From assembly GCA_964393825.1 (NCBI GenBank), contig CAYMUY010000019.1:15027-79026 (forward strand): a DNA stretch of 64,000 bases, given 5' to 3'. The notes beneath the pieces are model-generated. The model was not told the origin of the DNA, did no database searches, and was given only the letters and a program-made list of their open reading frames with translations. Positions 8,327-17,220 of the stretch are shown in pieces. Numbering within the stretch: position 1 is the stretch's first letter; every line of letters begins with the position of its first letter. The position numbers were made by a program, and so were the translations under genes. This stretch comes from PFJX01 sp964393825. Lineage in GTDB: Bacteria > Pseudomonadota > Gammaproteobacteria > Burkholderiales > Thiobacillaceae.

Positions 8327-9141
8327 GCCGGGTGGTCTCCTAATACGTTCATGATTTTCATGGCGTCCACGGTGTCCCCCACATCGTGGACGCGGAGTAT
8401 CGCCGCCCCTCGCCCGACCGCCAACAGGGCCGCCGCAATACTGGCGGCCAGGCGGCCCTCGATCGGGCGGCCGGTGATCAGGCCAAGCATGGATTTGCGC
8501 GACACGCCGACCAGGACCGGCGCGATTTGTGCCAGTTCGGGAATGGCTTTAAACAAAGCGATGTTGTGTTCCAGGGTCTTGCCGAAGCCGAAACCGGGGT
8601 CGATCAGCAGACGTTCGCGACTGACGCCGGCCTGAAACGCCGCTTCCACTCGGGCTTGCAGAGACTGCTTTACCTCCGCCACCACGTCCGTATAGCGCGG
8701 ATTGCTCTGCATGCCGCGCGGCTCGCCCCGCATGTGCATCAGGCACAGGCCGCAGTCCGAGTTCGCCACCGCATCCAGGGCGCCGGGCGCTTGCAGCGCA
8801 TGCACGTCGTTGATCATGTCGGCCCCGGCGGCCAGGGCGGCACGCATCACTTCCGGCTTCATGGTATCGACCGACAGGGTCGCGCCACAGTCGCGCAACC
8901 CTTCCAGCACCGGCAGCACGCGATCAAGTTCCTCCTGAACAGTGACCGCCGCCGCCCCCGGCCGGGTGGATTCGCCGCCGATGTCGAGGATATCCGCCCC
9001 CGCCGCGCGCAGGCTCAGGCCGTGCTCGATGGCCTGCCGCGGCGAACGCCCGCCATCCGAGAAGGAATCCGGCGTGACATTGACGATGCCCATGACCAGG
9101 GGGCGATCCAGGGTGAACAGGGTACGGCCGCAGCGGAACAT
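8323..9141 (-). CDS. folP: Dihydropteroate synthase FolP
   Basis: FolP joins 6-hydroxymethyl-dihydropterin pyrophosphate to p-aminobenzoate in folate synthesis and is the sulfonamide target. The product has the DHPS signatures VMGIVNVTPDSFSDGGR near residue 20, DIGGESTRPGA near 57, LSVDTMKPEV near 94, MINDVHAL near 113, LLIDPGFGFGKTLEHN near 195 and GVSRKSMLG near 223. The ATG at 9141 gives 272 residues, the usual length. A longer in-frame start at 9348 would add 69 residues unlike the family. ftsH, often upstream of folP, is absent here. The 3' end runs into the GTAGGTCAGG repeat. Confidence 0.96.
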   Translation of the reverse strand: MFRCGRTLFTLDRPLVMGIVNVTPDSFSDGGRSPRQAIEHGLSLRAAGADILDIGGESTRPGAAAVTVQEELDRVLPVLEGLRDCGATLSVDTMKPEVMRAALAAGADMINDVHALQAPGALDAVANSDCGLCLMHMRGEPRGMQSNPRYTDVVAEVKQSLQARVEAAFQAGVSRERLLIDPGFGFGKTLEHNIALFKAIPELAQIAPVLVGVSRKSMLGLITGRPIEGRLAASIAAALLAVGRGAAILRVHDVGDTVDAMKIMNVLGDHPA

Positions 9142-9595
9142 GGCGAGGGATTCGAATGGCTTGAGGGAAAGCGTCTCGGGTAATCGGAAGCATTCAGTTC
9201 GTGTACCTTGCCGATCCTTACCGAGGTGGATGCGGCCCGACTGTAGCGGCCCCGTCCTGATGAAACAAGTGAACACCCGCCGGCCTCGGTCCGGCGGGGC
9301 AATGGACGAGAATGGGTTATGCGTTGCTGATCGAGTAACGCGAACCACTGATCACTATTCGCGCGCCGACAGTCATCGGCCCAATCCATATAACCCAGGA
9401 AATTCCCGTCGGGGCCCAGTTCCAGGAAGGCCAGCTTCGCCCTGTTGACGAGCCCAAGAGCTTTGCTTTTCCACCTTGCGCGTGCGGTCTGAAAACTCAA
9501 GAGCTGTCGGGATTTATTACACACTCGTCATGTTGGTTCATTCGCGAATTATGCAAGCAATTGTTATATATGAATAAAATGCACGATACATTGTT
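9142..9595. other. Gene-free interval between folP and the PEP-CTERM gene
   Basis: About 450 bases with no convincing gene on either strand. It contains a small hairpin (CCCGCCGG, 9276-9283 with 9291-9298). Toward its right end the sequence becomes clearly AT-rich (9530-9600), leading into the sigma-54-type promoter. It probably holds the upstream activator sites for that promoter and the folP promoter. Confidence 0.6.
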
Positions 9596-9611
9596 TGGCA
9601 CAAAAAATGCT
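9596..9611 (+). promoter_or_regulatory. Sigma-54 (RpoN) -24/-12 promoter
   Basis: TGGCAC-A-AAAA-ATGCT matches the RpoN consensus TGGCAC-R-N4-TTGCW except for one base. The invariant GG (9597-9598) and GC (9609-9610) are exactly ten bases apart. Transcription would start near 9622 and give a leader of about 65 bases before the ATG at 9688. RpoN control of PEP-CTERM genes through the PrsK/PrsR pair is known in floc-forming Betaproteobacteria. Confidence 0.75.
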
Positions 9612-9687
9612 TGTAGACGAGATATCGACTGTTGTGTTCTATATCAACCGCGATAGCCATTGCGCAGCGTACATCTTGGAGAAAAAA

Positions 9688-10713
9688 ATGAACTTGCAGC
9701 TTCAAAAAAAGAGTCGGGTGGCAAGCCTCACGCGTTTGACAGCCGTCGCCAGCCTTGTGGCCAGTTGCCTGGCCTTCAGTTCAGCCGCTCAGGCGAACAT
9801 ATCCTTCACGTTTGACTACAGCGGCAACACCGCTGGTGTCGGTTTCCTTGACGCCACGAACGGCGCCGCGCGCCAAGCCGCACTGACCACTGCCGGCACC
9901 CTGTTTTCCAACTACTTTGGCAGCCTTTTCAGCAACTCGGGCAATATCGTCCTTGCGGTCACCTCAACCGATGACAACACCATCAATACATTGGCGTCGG
10001 CCGGCTCTGAGTATGTCTCTGTCCTACCACCTGGTGTGCCGGGTCTCACCGGTGAAGTTGTCAAGAACAAGTTGCTGACGGGTGTCGACCTGAACGGTGC
10101 CGCGGCGGATGGCATTGTCGACGTGAACTGGGGGTATGGCTGGCAGCTGGATCCGAACGCTTCTGCTGGCGTTGATTTCGACTTCTACGCCGCAATCTTT
10201 CACGAGTTGACGCATGCACTCGGCTTTGCGGCTGGCATGAACCAAGCAGGTGATCCCATCTTCGGTGGGGCAACCGACGGCGAGTGGACCAAATTCGCCA
10301 CCTTCCTGGAAGACAAAAACGGCAACGATTTTCTCAGCCCGGGTTTTATTCTGGACAAGCCTGTCTTTGATGCTGCTATCGTCGGTGGTGGTTGCGATGG
10401 CACACACTTCAACGGTGCCAACGCTGTAGCCGCCAATGGTGGTAACGCTATCTGTATGTTCAGCCCGACAACCTTCGAGCCGGGTAGCAGTATCAGCCAC
10501 CTCGATGAGGCCACTTACATTACGACGATGATGAAGCCTACAAGGGATGTCGGGGACGGCGAAGCCCGCACCTACGGCGCGATCGAAATCGGCATCATGA
10601 CTGACCTCGGCTACACGCGTGTTGCCACCAACGTCGTGCCTGAACCTGGTTCCATCGCCTTACTGTTGGCCGGTTTGGCAGGAGCATCGGTCATTCGGCG
10701 TCGCAAGGCCTGA
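9688..10713 (+). CDS. PEP-CTERM protein with zincin metalloprotease motif
   Basis: A secreted protein of 341 residues. The ATG at 9688 has TTGGAG eight bases upstream; a longer frame start at 9600-9606 lies inside the promoter. It has a signal peptide ending near AAQA, a Gly/Asn/Asp-rich body, and HELTHALGF at residues 172-180, the HExxHxxG zinc motif of metzincin-like proteases. A distal MMKPTRDVG and a C-terminal VPEPGSIALLLAGLAG segment followed by RRRKA (317-341) complete it. The latter is the PEP-CTERM signal: Pro-Glu-Pro, a membrane span and a basic tail, recognised and cut by exosortase. Substrate is unknown; a role in the extracellular matrix or autoprocessing is inference. No exosortase gene is in the window. 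An intrinsic terminator follows. Confidence 0.88.
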   Translation: MNLQLQKKSRVASLTRLTAVASLVASCLAFSSAAQANISFTFDYSGNTAGVGFLDATNGAARQAALTTAGTLFSNYFGSLFSNSGNIVLAVTSTDDNTINTLASAGSEYVSVLPPGVPGLTGEVVKNKLLTGVDLNGAAADGIVDVNWGYGWQLDPNASAGVDFDFYAAIFHELTHALGFAAGMNQAGDPIFGGATDGEWTKFATFLEDKNGNDFLSPGFILDKPVFDAAIVGGGCDGTHFNGANAVAANGGNAICMFSPTTFEPGSSISHLDEATYITTMMKPTRDVGDGEARTYGAIEIGIMTDLGYTRVATNVVPEPGSIALLLAGLAGASVIRRRKA

Positions 10714-10732
10714 TACACTGGCGCGTCTGTGT

Positions 10733-10763
10733 AACGGGACTCCGTATCCGGAGTCCCGTTTTT
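10733..10763 (+). terminator. Rho-independent terminator after the PEP-CTERM gene
   Basis: A perfect 12-bp stem (AACGGGACTCCG, 10733-10744, with 10749-10760), a four-base TATC loop and a T5 run give a textbook terminator 20 bases after the stop codon. Confidence 0.93.
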
Positions 10764-10781
10764 CGTTTGGGGTACGCTTCG

Positions 10782-11321
10782 ATGTTGCACACATGCCTGA
10801 AATTTCTGACCTGTCTGCTTTTGTGCGCCTGGAGTTTTGTGGCGGCCAATGCGATGAGTGCTGAACGTACCCTTGGCCCGGGCGGCCCGCCGCTGGCGTA
10901 CCAGCTTGATGAGGTTAGCGTGCGTGTTCAGCGCCAGTTCGGGCACGGCCGACCGACACAGCTCATCAGCCTGATCGGCAAGGGTAGCGCGACGTTGGAG
11001 CGCGGCGCCCACAAGCAGGTCTTCGACTACCCCGCCAAGGATCTGCTCGCGGTGCTCAACGAGTTGTACAAAATCCAATTCTTCGAGATGCCTGCAACCA
11101 TGCGGCCGAAGTACTCGGTTTTCCTCAAGAATGACGGTTCAATCGGCACTCAAGCCTCACATATGTCTGATGCTGGCAGCACCAAATTCTGCTTCACCTT
11201 GCCAGGCTACGAGAAATGCGTCAGCTACGGTGCCGACGGACCTCGCGAGCTGGAAGACCTCGTACGGCGCCTTTTCGCTGAAGCTGACAAGCTCGCCGAG
11301 TCTGTGGGATACGCCAAGTAA
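10782..11321 (+). CDS. Secreted hypothetical protein, 179 aa
   Basis: No family recognised. The product has a clear signal peptide (hydrophobic FLTCLLLCAWSFVAANA ending near residue 25) and a mature domain of about 150 residues. The mature part has alternating short strands (LISLIGKGSATLERGAHKQVFDYP) and a helix with FFEMP. Two cysteines in KFCFTLPGYEKCVSYG could form a disulfide. The ATG at 10782 is preferred over a TTG at 10767. It lies between the PEP-CTERM protease and prsT on the same strand, 99 bases before the chosen prsT start, so it may act in the same envelope pathway; that is context only. Confidence 0.7.
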   Translation: MLHTCLKFLTCLLLCAWSFVAANAMSAERTLGPGGPPLAYQLDEVSVRVQRQFGHGRPTQLISLIGKGSATLERGAHKQVFDYPAKDLLAVLNELYKIQFFEMPATMRPKYSVFLKNDGSIGTQASHMSDAGSTKFCFTLPGYEKCVSYGADGPRELEDLVRRLFAEADKLAESVGYAK

Positions 11322-11420
11322 TCCGGTAATGCAGGTTTCGCCCCCTACGGGCCGCCACAGTTTGTTCCAGTACGTGGATAGGTTATGCGCGCAGGCGTTG
11401 CTTTCCACCAAAGTTTGACG

Positions 11421-14222
11421 ATGAGATCCCTGATGAAGCTTCTCCATCTCCTGCCATGCGCCAGAAATCTATTGATTTCGGTGCTTCTCGGTGTGGTTCT
11501 GAGCGCCTGCGGGAACAAGATCGAAAAGCCTGAAATATTGCTGGCCTCGGCGCGGGATCACCTGGCGCGGAACGACACCAAGGCCGCTGTAGTCGAGGCC
11601 AAGAATGCGCTGCAGCAGAACCCCAATCTGCCAGAAGGACGCTTTCTGCTCGGACTGGCCCTACTTCGTGGGGGCGATGCGGCAGGCGGCGAAGCAGAGT
11701 TGCGCAGGGCGCTTGAGCTCGGATATTCACCAGATCTCGTGGCGGCGGACTTGGCCAAAAGTATGTTGGCGCAGCGTCAGTACAAGCGCCTGAGCGAGGA
11801 GTTTTCGGATACGAAGTTGCCGCAGGCGGCAGCCCAAGCCAGTTTGAAGACTTCGCTGGCGACCGCCTATAGCGCCCAAGGTGAGATAGCGCTTGCCCAG
11901 GCCGCGCTTGCCGCCGCGTTGCTGGCGGACCCACACCACGCCCCGGCGTTGTTGCTTCAGGCTCGCGGCAAGGCGGCCCAGCGCGATTTCGACGGAGCCA
12001 TTGCCATTGTGGAGTCGGTAATTGCTCGCGCGCCGACCAACCATGAAGCCTGGAAGCTTAAGGGCGACCTGCTGTGGGATAGCAAAGGCCAGACCAACGA
12101 TGCCCTGCTGGCTTATCGCAAGGCTGTTGAGCTTAAGCCGGACTATGCGGTAGCCCACATGGAAGCGGTGGCCATGTTGCTGCGCCAGGGCAAACTTGAC
12201 GATGCGATGAAGCAGTTGGAGCAACTGAAAAAGGTAGCACCCAATAGCGTTCGCGCAAAGTATCTTGAAACCCTGCTGGCCTACGACAAGAAGGACCTCA
12301 AACTGGCCCAGACATTGACGCAACAGTTGCTGACCCTGGCGCCCGATGACGCAAGAAACCTTCAATTGGCAGGCGACATCGCGCTGCGGCTGAATTCACC
12401 GGCGCAGGCGGAAGCCTATCTCGCCAAGGCGGTCCAACTCGCACCTCAATCTCCACTTGCACGCCGTTTGCTGGTTGCCACCTACCTGCGCATGGGCCAG
12501 CGTGACAAGGCGTTGGCAACCTTGCAGCCCATGCTAAACAGCGGCGAACTTGATGCCGCAACCCAGGCGCTGGCGGGCGATGTTTTTCGTCAAAGCGGTG
12601 ACCTGAAAAAGGCCGAGACGTTTTTTGCCATGGCTGCCAAGCAGGATCCGAAGAACGCCAGAGTCCGCACGTCGCTGGCGCTGAACCATCTGTCCGCTGG
12701 ACAGAGTGATGCTGCGTTGGGCGAATTGCGGGAGATCGCGGGATCTAGTAGTGACGCCACGGCCGACCTGGCGCTGATTGCCGCACACATGCTGCGCCAG
12801 GATTTCGCCCAGGTGTTCAAGGCGATCGACGCCCTGGAGAAAAAGCAGCCCGGCAAGCCACTTGCGGCCAACCTGCGCGGGCGGGCGTTGCTGGCCAAAC
12901 GAGATCTGGTCGGGGCCCGAAAGAGCTTCGAACGCGCCATCGCCATCGACCCTAGCTATTTCCCCGCAGTCGAAGGTCTCGCGTTGTTGGAGATGGCCGA
13001 GAAGAAACCCGAAGCCGCACGCCAGCTTTTTGAGGCTTTGCTGGCGAAAAAACCGAAAAACGCACAGGTTCTGCTCGCGCTGGCCAACTTGCGGGCGATG
13101 TCGGGCGGCACGAAGAAAGAGGTGTCCGATCTCCTCACGCGCGCCGTCGCCGCCAATCCCTCCAACAAGGCGCCGCGCTTGGCTTTGGTGGACTTCCATT
13201 TGCGCAACAAGGATTTTTCTCGGGCGTTGTCGGCAGCCCAGGATGCGGTTGCCACGATACCTGACAGTCCCGAGTTGTTGGATGCGCTGGGTCGTGCACA
13301 GCAGGCTTACGGTGGTCTGAATCAAGCAATCGCGACGTTCAAAAAACTGACTGACATGCAACCCCAGTCGGCTCTGCCGCATATGCGGCTGGCACTGGCG
13401 TACCTGGCCGACGGTAACAAGGGCGCGGCCGACGCCAGCCTGCGCAAGGCACTGGAGATCAAGCCGGATTTGCTTGACGCACAAAGGTGGCTGGTGCTGT
13501 TGGCCATTGACTCGAAGAATTTCCAGAATGCGCTCAAGATTGCTCAGACTGTTCAGCGACAGCGTCCAAAAGACGCGGTGGGGTACCTGATGGAAGGTGA
13601 AACCGCGGCCAGCGAGAAGAAATGGAACAAAGCCGTGACCGCGTACAAACGGGGACTTGCCCTGGCGCCTTCGCCTCAGATTGCCAAGAGAATTCATGCG
13701 GCGCTTGGCGCGTCGGGTAACACGGCTGGGCTCGACAAGTTTGCCGCTGGTTGGCTCAAAGACAATCCGCAGGACGCGATTTTTCGCCTTTATCTGGGGG
13801 ATGTTGCAGCGGCCCGGCGGGAGTATGCCGCAGCCGAGAAGATGTACGCTGACGTCACCCGGCTGCAACCCAGCAACGCAGTTGCCTTCAACAACCTGGC
13901 CTGGGTGAGCGGCAAGCTGAAGAGAGAAAATGCCGTCGCCTATGCCGAGAAGGCCGTCGCGTTGGCACCCGATGTGCCAGGGCACATGGACACGCTGGCC
14001 ATGCTGCTGTCTGAGCGGAACAACTATGCCAAAGCTCTTGAGTGGCAGAAAAAGGCGCTTGCATTACAGCCTAATAGCGGGCTGTTCAAGCTCAATCTCG
14101 CCAAGATATACCTGAAGGCTGGCAAAAAAGACCTTGCGCGAAATGAACTTGATGAACTAGCCAAATTTGGCGACAAGTTTCGAGGCCATGCCGAAGTCGC
14201 TAGCCTGTTGAATAGCCTGTAG
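11421..14222 (+). CDS. prsT: PEP-CTERM/XrtA-system TPR-repeat lipoprotein PrsT
   Basis: A lipoprotein of about 933 residues built almost wholly of tetratricopeptide repeats, matching the PrsT family found with exosortase A (XrtA) and exopolysaccharide loci. It has a signal peptide with lipobox LSAC (Cys30 from this start). More than twenty helix-pair repeats follow, each with TPR-like signatures such as PDYAVAHMEAVAMLLRQGK, PNSGLFKLNLAKIYLKAGKK and NAVAFNNLAWVSGKLKRENA. It probably sits on the outer or inner membrane facing the periplasm and scaffolds matrix export or protein sorting. ATGs at 11385, 11421 and 11433 are in frame; 11421 or 11433 give the most ordinary signal peptide. Exosortase, PrsK and PrsR are not in this window. 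Confidence 0.9.
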   Translation: MRSLMKLLHLLPCARNLLISVLLGVVLSACGNKIEKPEILLASARDHLARNDTKAAVVEAKNALQQNPNLPEGRFLLGLALLRGGDAAGGEAELRRALELGYSPDLVAADLAKSMLAQRQYKRLSEEFSDTKLPQAAAQASLKTSLATAYSAQGEIALAQAALAAALLADPHHAPALLLQARGKAAQRDFDGAIAIVESVIARAPTNHEAWKLKGDLLWDSKGQTNDALLAYRKAVELKPDYAVAHMEAVAMLLRQGKLDDAMKQLEQLKKVAPNSVRAKYLETLLAYDKKDLKLAQTLTQQLLTLAPDDARNLQLAGDIALRLNSPAQAEAYLAKAVQLAPQSPLARRLLVATYLRMGQRDKALATLQPMLNSGELDAATQALAGDVFRQSGDLKKAETFFAMAAKQDPKNARVRTSLALNHLSAGQSDAALGELREIAGSSSDATADLALIAAHMLRQDFAQVFKAIDALEKKQPGKPLAANLRGRALLAKRDLVGARKSFERAIAIDPSYFPAVEGLALLEMAEKKPEAARQLFEALLAKKPKNAQVLLALANLRAMSGGTKKEVSDLLTRAVAANPSNKAPRLALVDFHLRNKDFSRALSAAQDAVATIPDSPELLDALGRAQQAYGGLNQAIATFKKLTDMQPQSALPHMRLALAYLADGNKGAADASLRKALEIKPDLLDAQRWLVLLAIDSKNFQNALKIAQTVQRQRPKDAVGYLMEGETAASEKKWNKAVTAYKRGLALAPSPQIAKRIHAALGASGNTAGLDKFAAGWLKDNPQDAIFRLYLGDVAAARREYAAAEKMYADVTRLQPSNAVAFNNLAWVSGKLKRENAVAYAEKAVALAPDVPGHMDTLAMLLSERNNYAKALEWQKKALALQPNSGLFKLNLAKIYLKAGKKDLARNELDELAKFGDKFRGHAEVASLLNSL

Positions 14223-14349
14223 TCCAGCGTGGCTTGTTTTTACTGAAACGCGCACCAACGGTAGTACCGGCAGGGTAGATCGCCGGCAGTCTTGAGTACA
14301 TGGGGTCCGCGACATAGGAAGCTCAAGCGGCGCATCGCCACGGAGAACA

Positions 14350-15591
14350 ATGAAAACCCCCGATTCCGCCAATCCAGGAAAACAAGCGAAGTTGAGCACG
14401 TTGACCAAAAGTGGGTTGATTTCACTGCTTGAATCCCTGCCCTGTGCGCCGAGTTTCAAACTGGAGGCCTGTACCGCCGAGCGGCTGGCCCTGGACTTGA
14501 GCACCCATCAGGTCGAGCTGGAGGCCCAGAACCAGGAATTGCGCGAATCACGGCAGTTGATCGAGGAGGCGCGCGATCGTTTCAGCGACCTCTACGACTT
14601 CGCCCCGACGGGCTATGCGACGCTGGACAAGCAGGGCTGTATCCGGGAAATCAATCTCACGGGTGCCGCCATGCTCGACGAAGAGCGGATAAATATCCTT
14701 GGCAAACCGCTGATCATCTGGCTGAAAGCGGACTGCCATAGTGCCTTCCACCAGCATCTCAAGCGTGTATTCGCAAGCGGCGAACGCTGTGTGGATGAGT
14801 TGGTGCTACGGGACCGCAATGGCTTGGTACGCAATATCAGCCTGACAAGCATCGCCATCGCCCACGGCTCGGATGCCTGCCGCACGGCCCTGGTGGACAT
14901 CACCCCACTGAAGGAAAAGGAAGCGGAACTGACCAGTTCGCGGCAGCGCTTGCGAGATTTGTCCGCACATCTGGAGAAAGTCAGAGAAGACGAGCGCCAT
15001 CATATGGCGCGGGAAATTCACGATGAACTGGGACAGAAGCTCACCGCTCTGCGTTTTGAAGTGGCCATGCTGGATTTGGCTCAAGAACCGTCCGCCTTGT
15101 CACATAGCGCGGCTTCGATTCTGAAGCAGGTCGACGAGACCATCGCATCGGTACGCGCGATTGCCTCGGACCTGCGTCCGGCGGTGCTCGACCTCGGCCT
15201 GGTGGCGGCCATCGAATGGCAGCTACAGCAATTTCGCCAACGCACCGGCATCGCCTGCGTGCTGAAGGTAAATGACGAGGACATCCGCCTGGACAATGCC
15301 CGCGCCACCGCCGTGTTCCGCATCGTCCAGGAATCGCTCACGAATATCCTCCGCCATGCCTCGGCCAGCAAAGTCTTCCTGACGCTGCGCAAGAACAGGG
15401 TAAACCTTCATATCCAGATAGAAGACAACGGGTGCGGCCTGTCCGCCGATGCGCTGACAAAAGCGTGTTCCTTTGGCCTGATCGGCATGCGGGAGCGCGT
15501 GCTTTTACTGGGTGGCGAACTGGAAATCAGCAGCAAGCCGGGACGGGGCACCAAACTGAAATTGGCCATTCCTCTCGAAGGGAAAGCATGA
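14350..15591 (+). CDS. PAS-containing NarL-family sensor histidine kinase
   Basis: A soluble sensor kinase of 413 residues with no membrane span. An N-terminal coiled segment (about 45-80) leads to a PAS domain (about 80-185, opening RFSDLYDFAPTGYATLDKQG) and a HisKA_3 dimerisation helix with the phosphate-accepting His224 in MAREIHDELGQKL. The HATPase domain carries N-box QESLTNILRHA and G-boxes DNGCGL and GLIGMRERV. Its stop overlaps the start of the response regulator (ATGATGA), so the two are coupled. The start at 14350 has GGAG upstream. The signal is unknown; a cytoplasmic PAS suggests redox, gas or small-molecule sensing. Confidence 0.94.
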   Translation: MKTPDSANPGKQAKLSTLTKSGLISLLESLPCAPSFKLEACTAERLALDLSTHQVELEAQNQELRESRQLIEEARDRFSDLYDFAPTGYATLDKQGCIREINLTGAAMLDEERINILGKPLIIWLKADCHSAFHQHLKRVFASGERCVDELVLRDRNGLVRNISLTSIAIAHGSDACRTALVDITPLKEKEAELTSSRQRLRDLSAHLEKVREDERHHMAREIHDELGQKLTALRFEVAMLDLAQEPSALSHSAASILKQVDETIASVRAIASDLRPAVLDLGLVAAIEWQLQQFRQRTGIACVLKVNDEDIRLDNARATAVFRIVQESLTNILRHASASKVFLTLRKNRVNLHIQIEDNGCGLSADALTKACSFGLIGMRERVLLLGGELEISSKPGRGTKLKLAIPLEGKA

Positions 15592-16226
15592 TGGTGATTC
15601 GTGTCCTGATCACCGACGATCATCCCATCGTGCGCGAAGGACTCAGCCGGATACTCGGCGCCAGCCCGGACATGGTCGTGGTGGGTGAAGCGGCGAACGG
15701 CATCGAGGCTTTGCGCTTGGTCGAGACATGCAGCCCGGATGTGGTGCTGGTGGACATTTCCATGCCAGGCATGAGCGGCATCGATCTGATCCATCGTTTA
15801 CGCGCCGAACATCCGCGGTTGCCCGTGCTGGTACTTTCCATGCACAAAGAGGAGCAGTTCGCGGTACGCGCGCTCAAACTTGGCGCGGCGGGCTACCTGA
15901 CCAAGGACTGTGCGCCGGAACAGTTGGCCCTGGCGATCCACAGGGTGGTGGCGGGCGGCAGATTCATCACCCCGGAAGTCGCCGAGGCCCTGGCCAACTC
16001 CATCATTCCCAGGGAGATGGAAACACCGCACAAGCTGCTTTCCAATCGCGAGTTCCAGGTTTTTCTGATGCTCGCCTCGGGTAAAACCATCAACGAGATC
16101 GCGCATGAGCTTTTCCTCAGCGCCAACACGGTCAGCACCCACAAACGCCGCCTGATGAACAAACTCGGCCTGGACAACAACGCCAGTCTGGTGCGCTACG
16201 CCGTTAAACATCAACTTATCGAGTAG
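15588..16226 (+). CDS. NarL/FixJ-family response regulator
   Basis: Partner of the upstream kinase. The 212-residue protein has a receiver domain (ITDDHP acidic pocket, phospho-acceptor Asp56 in VLVDISMPGM, Thr/Ser switch LVLSM, Lys in LTKD) and a LuxR-type helix-turn-helix at the C-terminus (LLSNREFQVFLMLASGKTINEIA, then NTVSTHKRRLMNKLGL). It binds DNA as a dimer after phosphorylation. ATG codons at 15588 and 15591 both overlap the kinase stop; AAGGGAAA precedes them. The targets are unknown; the small genes just downstream (16417-17220) are the nearest candidates. Confidence 0.95.
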   Translation: MMVIRVLITDDHPIVREGLSRILGASPDMVVVGEAANGIEALRLVETCSPDVVLVDISMPGMSGIDLIHRLRAEHPRLPVLVLSMHKEEQFAVRALKLGAAGYLTKDCAPEQLALAIHRVVAGGRFITPEVAEALANSIIPREMETPHKLLSNREFQVFLMLASGKTINEIAHELFLSANTVSTHKRRLMNKLGLDNNASLVRYAVKHQLIE

Positions 16227-16416
16227 CCCTCCCGCCAAGGTCTCGGTCTGTGCGCAAGAATGGCGTTGCTTCGGACAGCGGCAATGTGCCGGCGCTTTTT
16301 GTGGGGTGTTTCCTTGTAGTGAAACCCCTATAGCAAGTTCAAGCTTCCATGACTGCCGCTTCCCAGGGGCTTTGCATAATCTGAATAAGTTAAATCAGAG
16401 TCGAGAGGAGGCCGGT

Positions 16417-16656
16417 ATGGGAGACAGATCACCACGAATCGTCATGCAACAAGCGGCGCCCGCCAGGCGCGAGGATTTGGCGCAAACGCTGCGTGAGTTT
16501 CTCGCATGGCTCGAACTGACCAAAGGCCTGCGGCTGTGCGAGTCCTTCAAACCCCAGTACGACTGGTATATGCCGGTGCCAACCAATATCGAACACCTGG
16601 CGCACGAGTTTCTCGGCACGTCCGCCGACTTCAATCAGCGGGAGCCATTGCTATGA
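16417..16656 (+). CDS. Small hypothetical protein, 79 aa
   Basis: Not recognised. A 79-residue soluble protein with a polar N-terminus (RIVMQQAAPARREDLAQ), an amphipathic helix (TLREFLAWLELTKGLRLCE) and a Tyr/Trp patch (KPQYDWYMPVP). The ATG at 16417 has GAGGAG six bases upstream, which is strong. It overlaps the next gene by four bases (ATGA), so the two are co-translated. It follows the two-component pair after 190 bases that contain a possible promoter. Confidence 0.6.
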   Translation: MGDRSPRIVMQQAAPARREDLAQTLREFLAWLELTKGLRLCESFKPQYDWYMPVPTNIEHLAHEFLGTSADFNQREPLL

Positions 16657-16895
16657 GCCATAAGGATACCCAGCCAAATATCAGAGTCACTCGGGCGGAC
16701 AGCGATGGCTTTCTGGTGCTGTCGGTTGCCGGTGACTATCGCTGTGACCATCATCGGATTTCTCTGGCCCAGGCGCGGGCGCTCTCGCTGGAACTCATCA
16801 AACAGACTTATGAGGCTGAGCTGCACGCCCACTTGGCCAAGCCCGAAGCCGAGCGGAAGGTTACTTTGAACTTTCGGCAGCCGCGGCCGGTTTGA
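16653..16895 (+). CDS. Small hypothetical protein, 80 aa
   Basis: Not recognised. An 80-residue protein with a short beta-rich front (NIRVTRADSDGFLVLSVAGDY), a His-rich DHHRISLAQ stretch and an amphipathic helix (ALSLELIKQTYEAELHAH). No signal peptide. The start overlaps the stop of the preceding gene (ATGA) and has GGGAG upstream. The conserved spacing and coupling suggest a functional pair with the 79-residue protein. Confidence 0.55.
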   Translation: MSHKDTQPNIRVTRADSDGFLVLSVAGDYRCDHHRISLAQARALSLELIKQTYEAELHAHLAKPEAERKVTLNFRQPRPV

Positions 16896-16923
16896 GGAAA
16901 ACGCGGCCACATGAGGAGGCATC

Positions 16924-17220
16924 ATGAAAAAATCAACCGACCATCAAGCCCCCCACGCATCCGTTGGCGCCAAGGCAAAACCCAGAAAAGCGGCGTCGGC
17001 CGAGATCGTGGCCAGGAACAGCACGGTTGAGAGGGAAGATCCAGTCGACACACAATCCTCGCGCAGCCTCGAAGATGTTCGGCAAATGATCGCGACGGCG
17101 GCCTATTACCGCGCGCTGGAACGTGGTTTCGTGCCGGGTTGTGAGCAGGAGGACTGGTTCATGGCCGAACAGGGCATTAGCCAGATGCTTGCAGTGTCCG
17201 CGCCTGGCGCGATCGGGTGA
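16924..17220 (+). CDS. DUF2934 domain protein, 98 aa
   Basis: The C-terminal half (about 50-90) carries the DUF2934 pattern: MIATAAYYRALERGFVPG, then an acidic stretch EQEDWFMAEQGI. This is a small helical domain of unknown function common in Proteobacteria and Planctomycetes. The N-terminal half is basic and low-complexity (AKAKPRKAASAE), as in nucleic-acid-associated proteins. GAGGAGGC-like sequence precedes the ATG. The last residues run into the remnant of a diguanylate cyclase gene, so the natural C-terminus may have been altered by the rearrangement that made that remnant. Confidence 0.75.
   Translation: MKKSTDHQAPHASVGAKAKPRKAASAEIVARNSTVEREDPVDTQSSRSLEDVRQMIATAAYYRALERGFVPGCEQEDWFMAEQGISQMLAVSAPGAIG

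Noticed and set aside
9015..9524. A minus-strand gene extending upstream of folP
   Set aside because: Overlaps the folP start in another frame, with no motif and no ribosome site.
14350..16226. PrsK/PrsR of the PEP-CTERM system
   Set aside because: The kinase is of the HisKA_3 type and the regulator has a LuxR helix-turn-helix without an AAA+ RpoN-activator domain, which PrsR needs.
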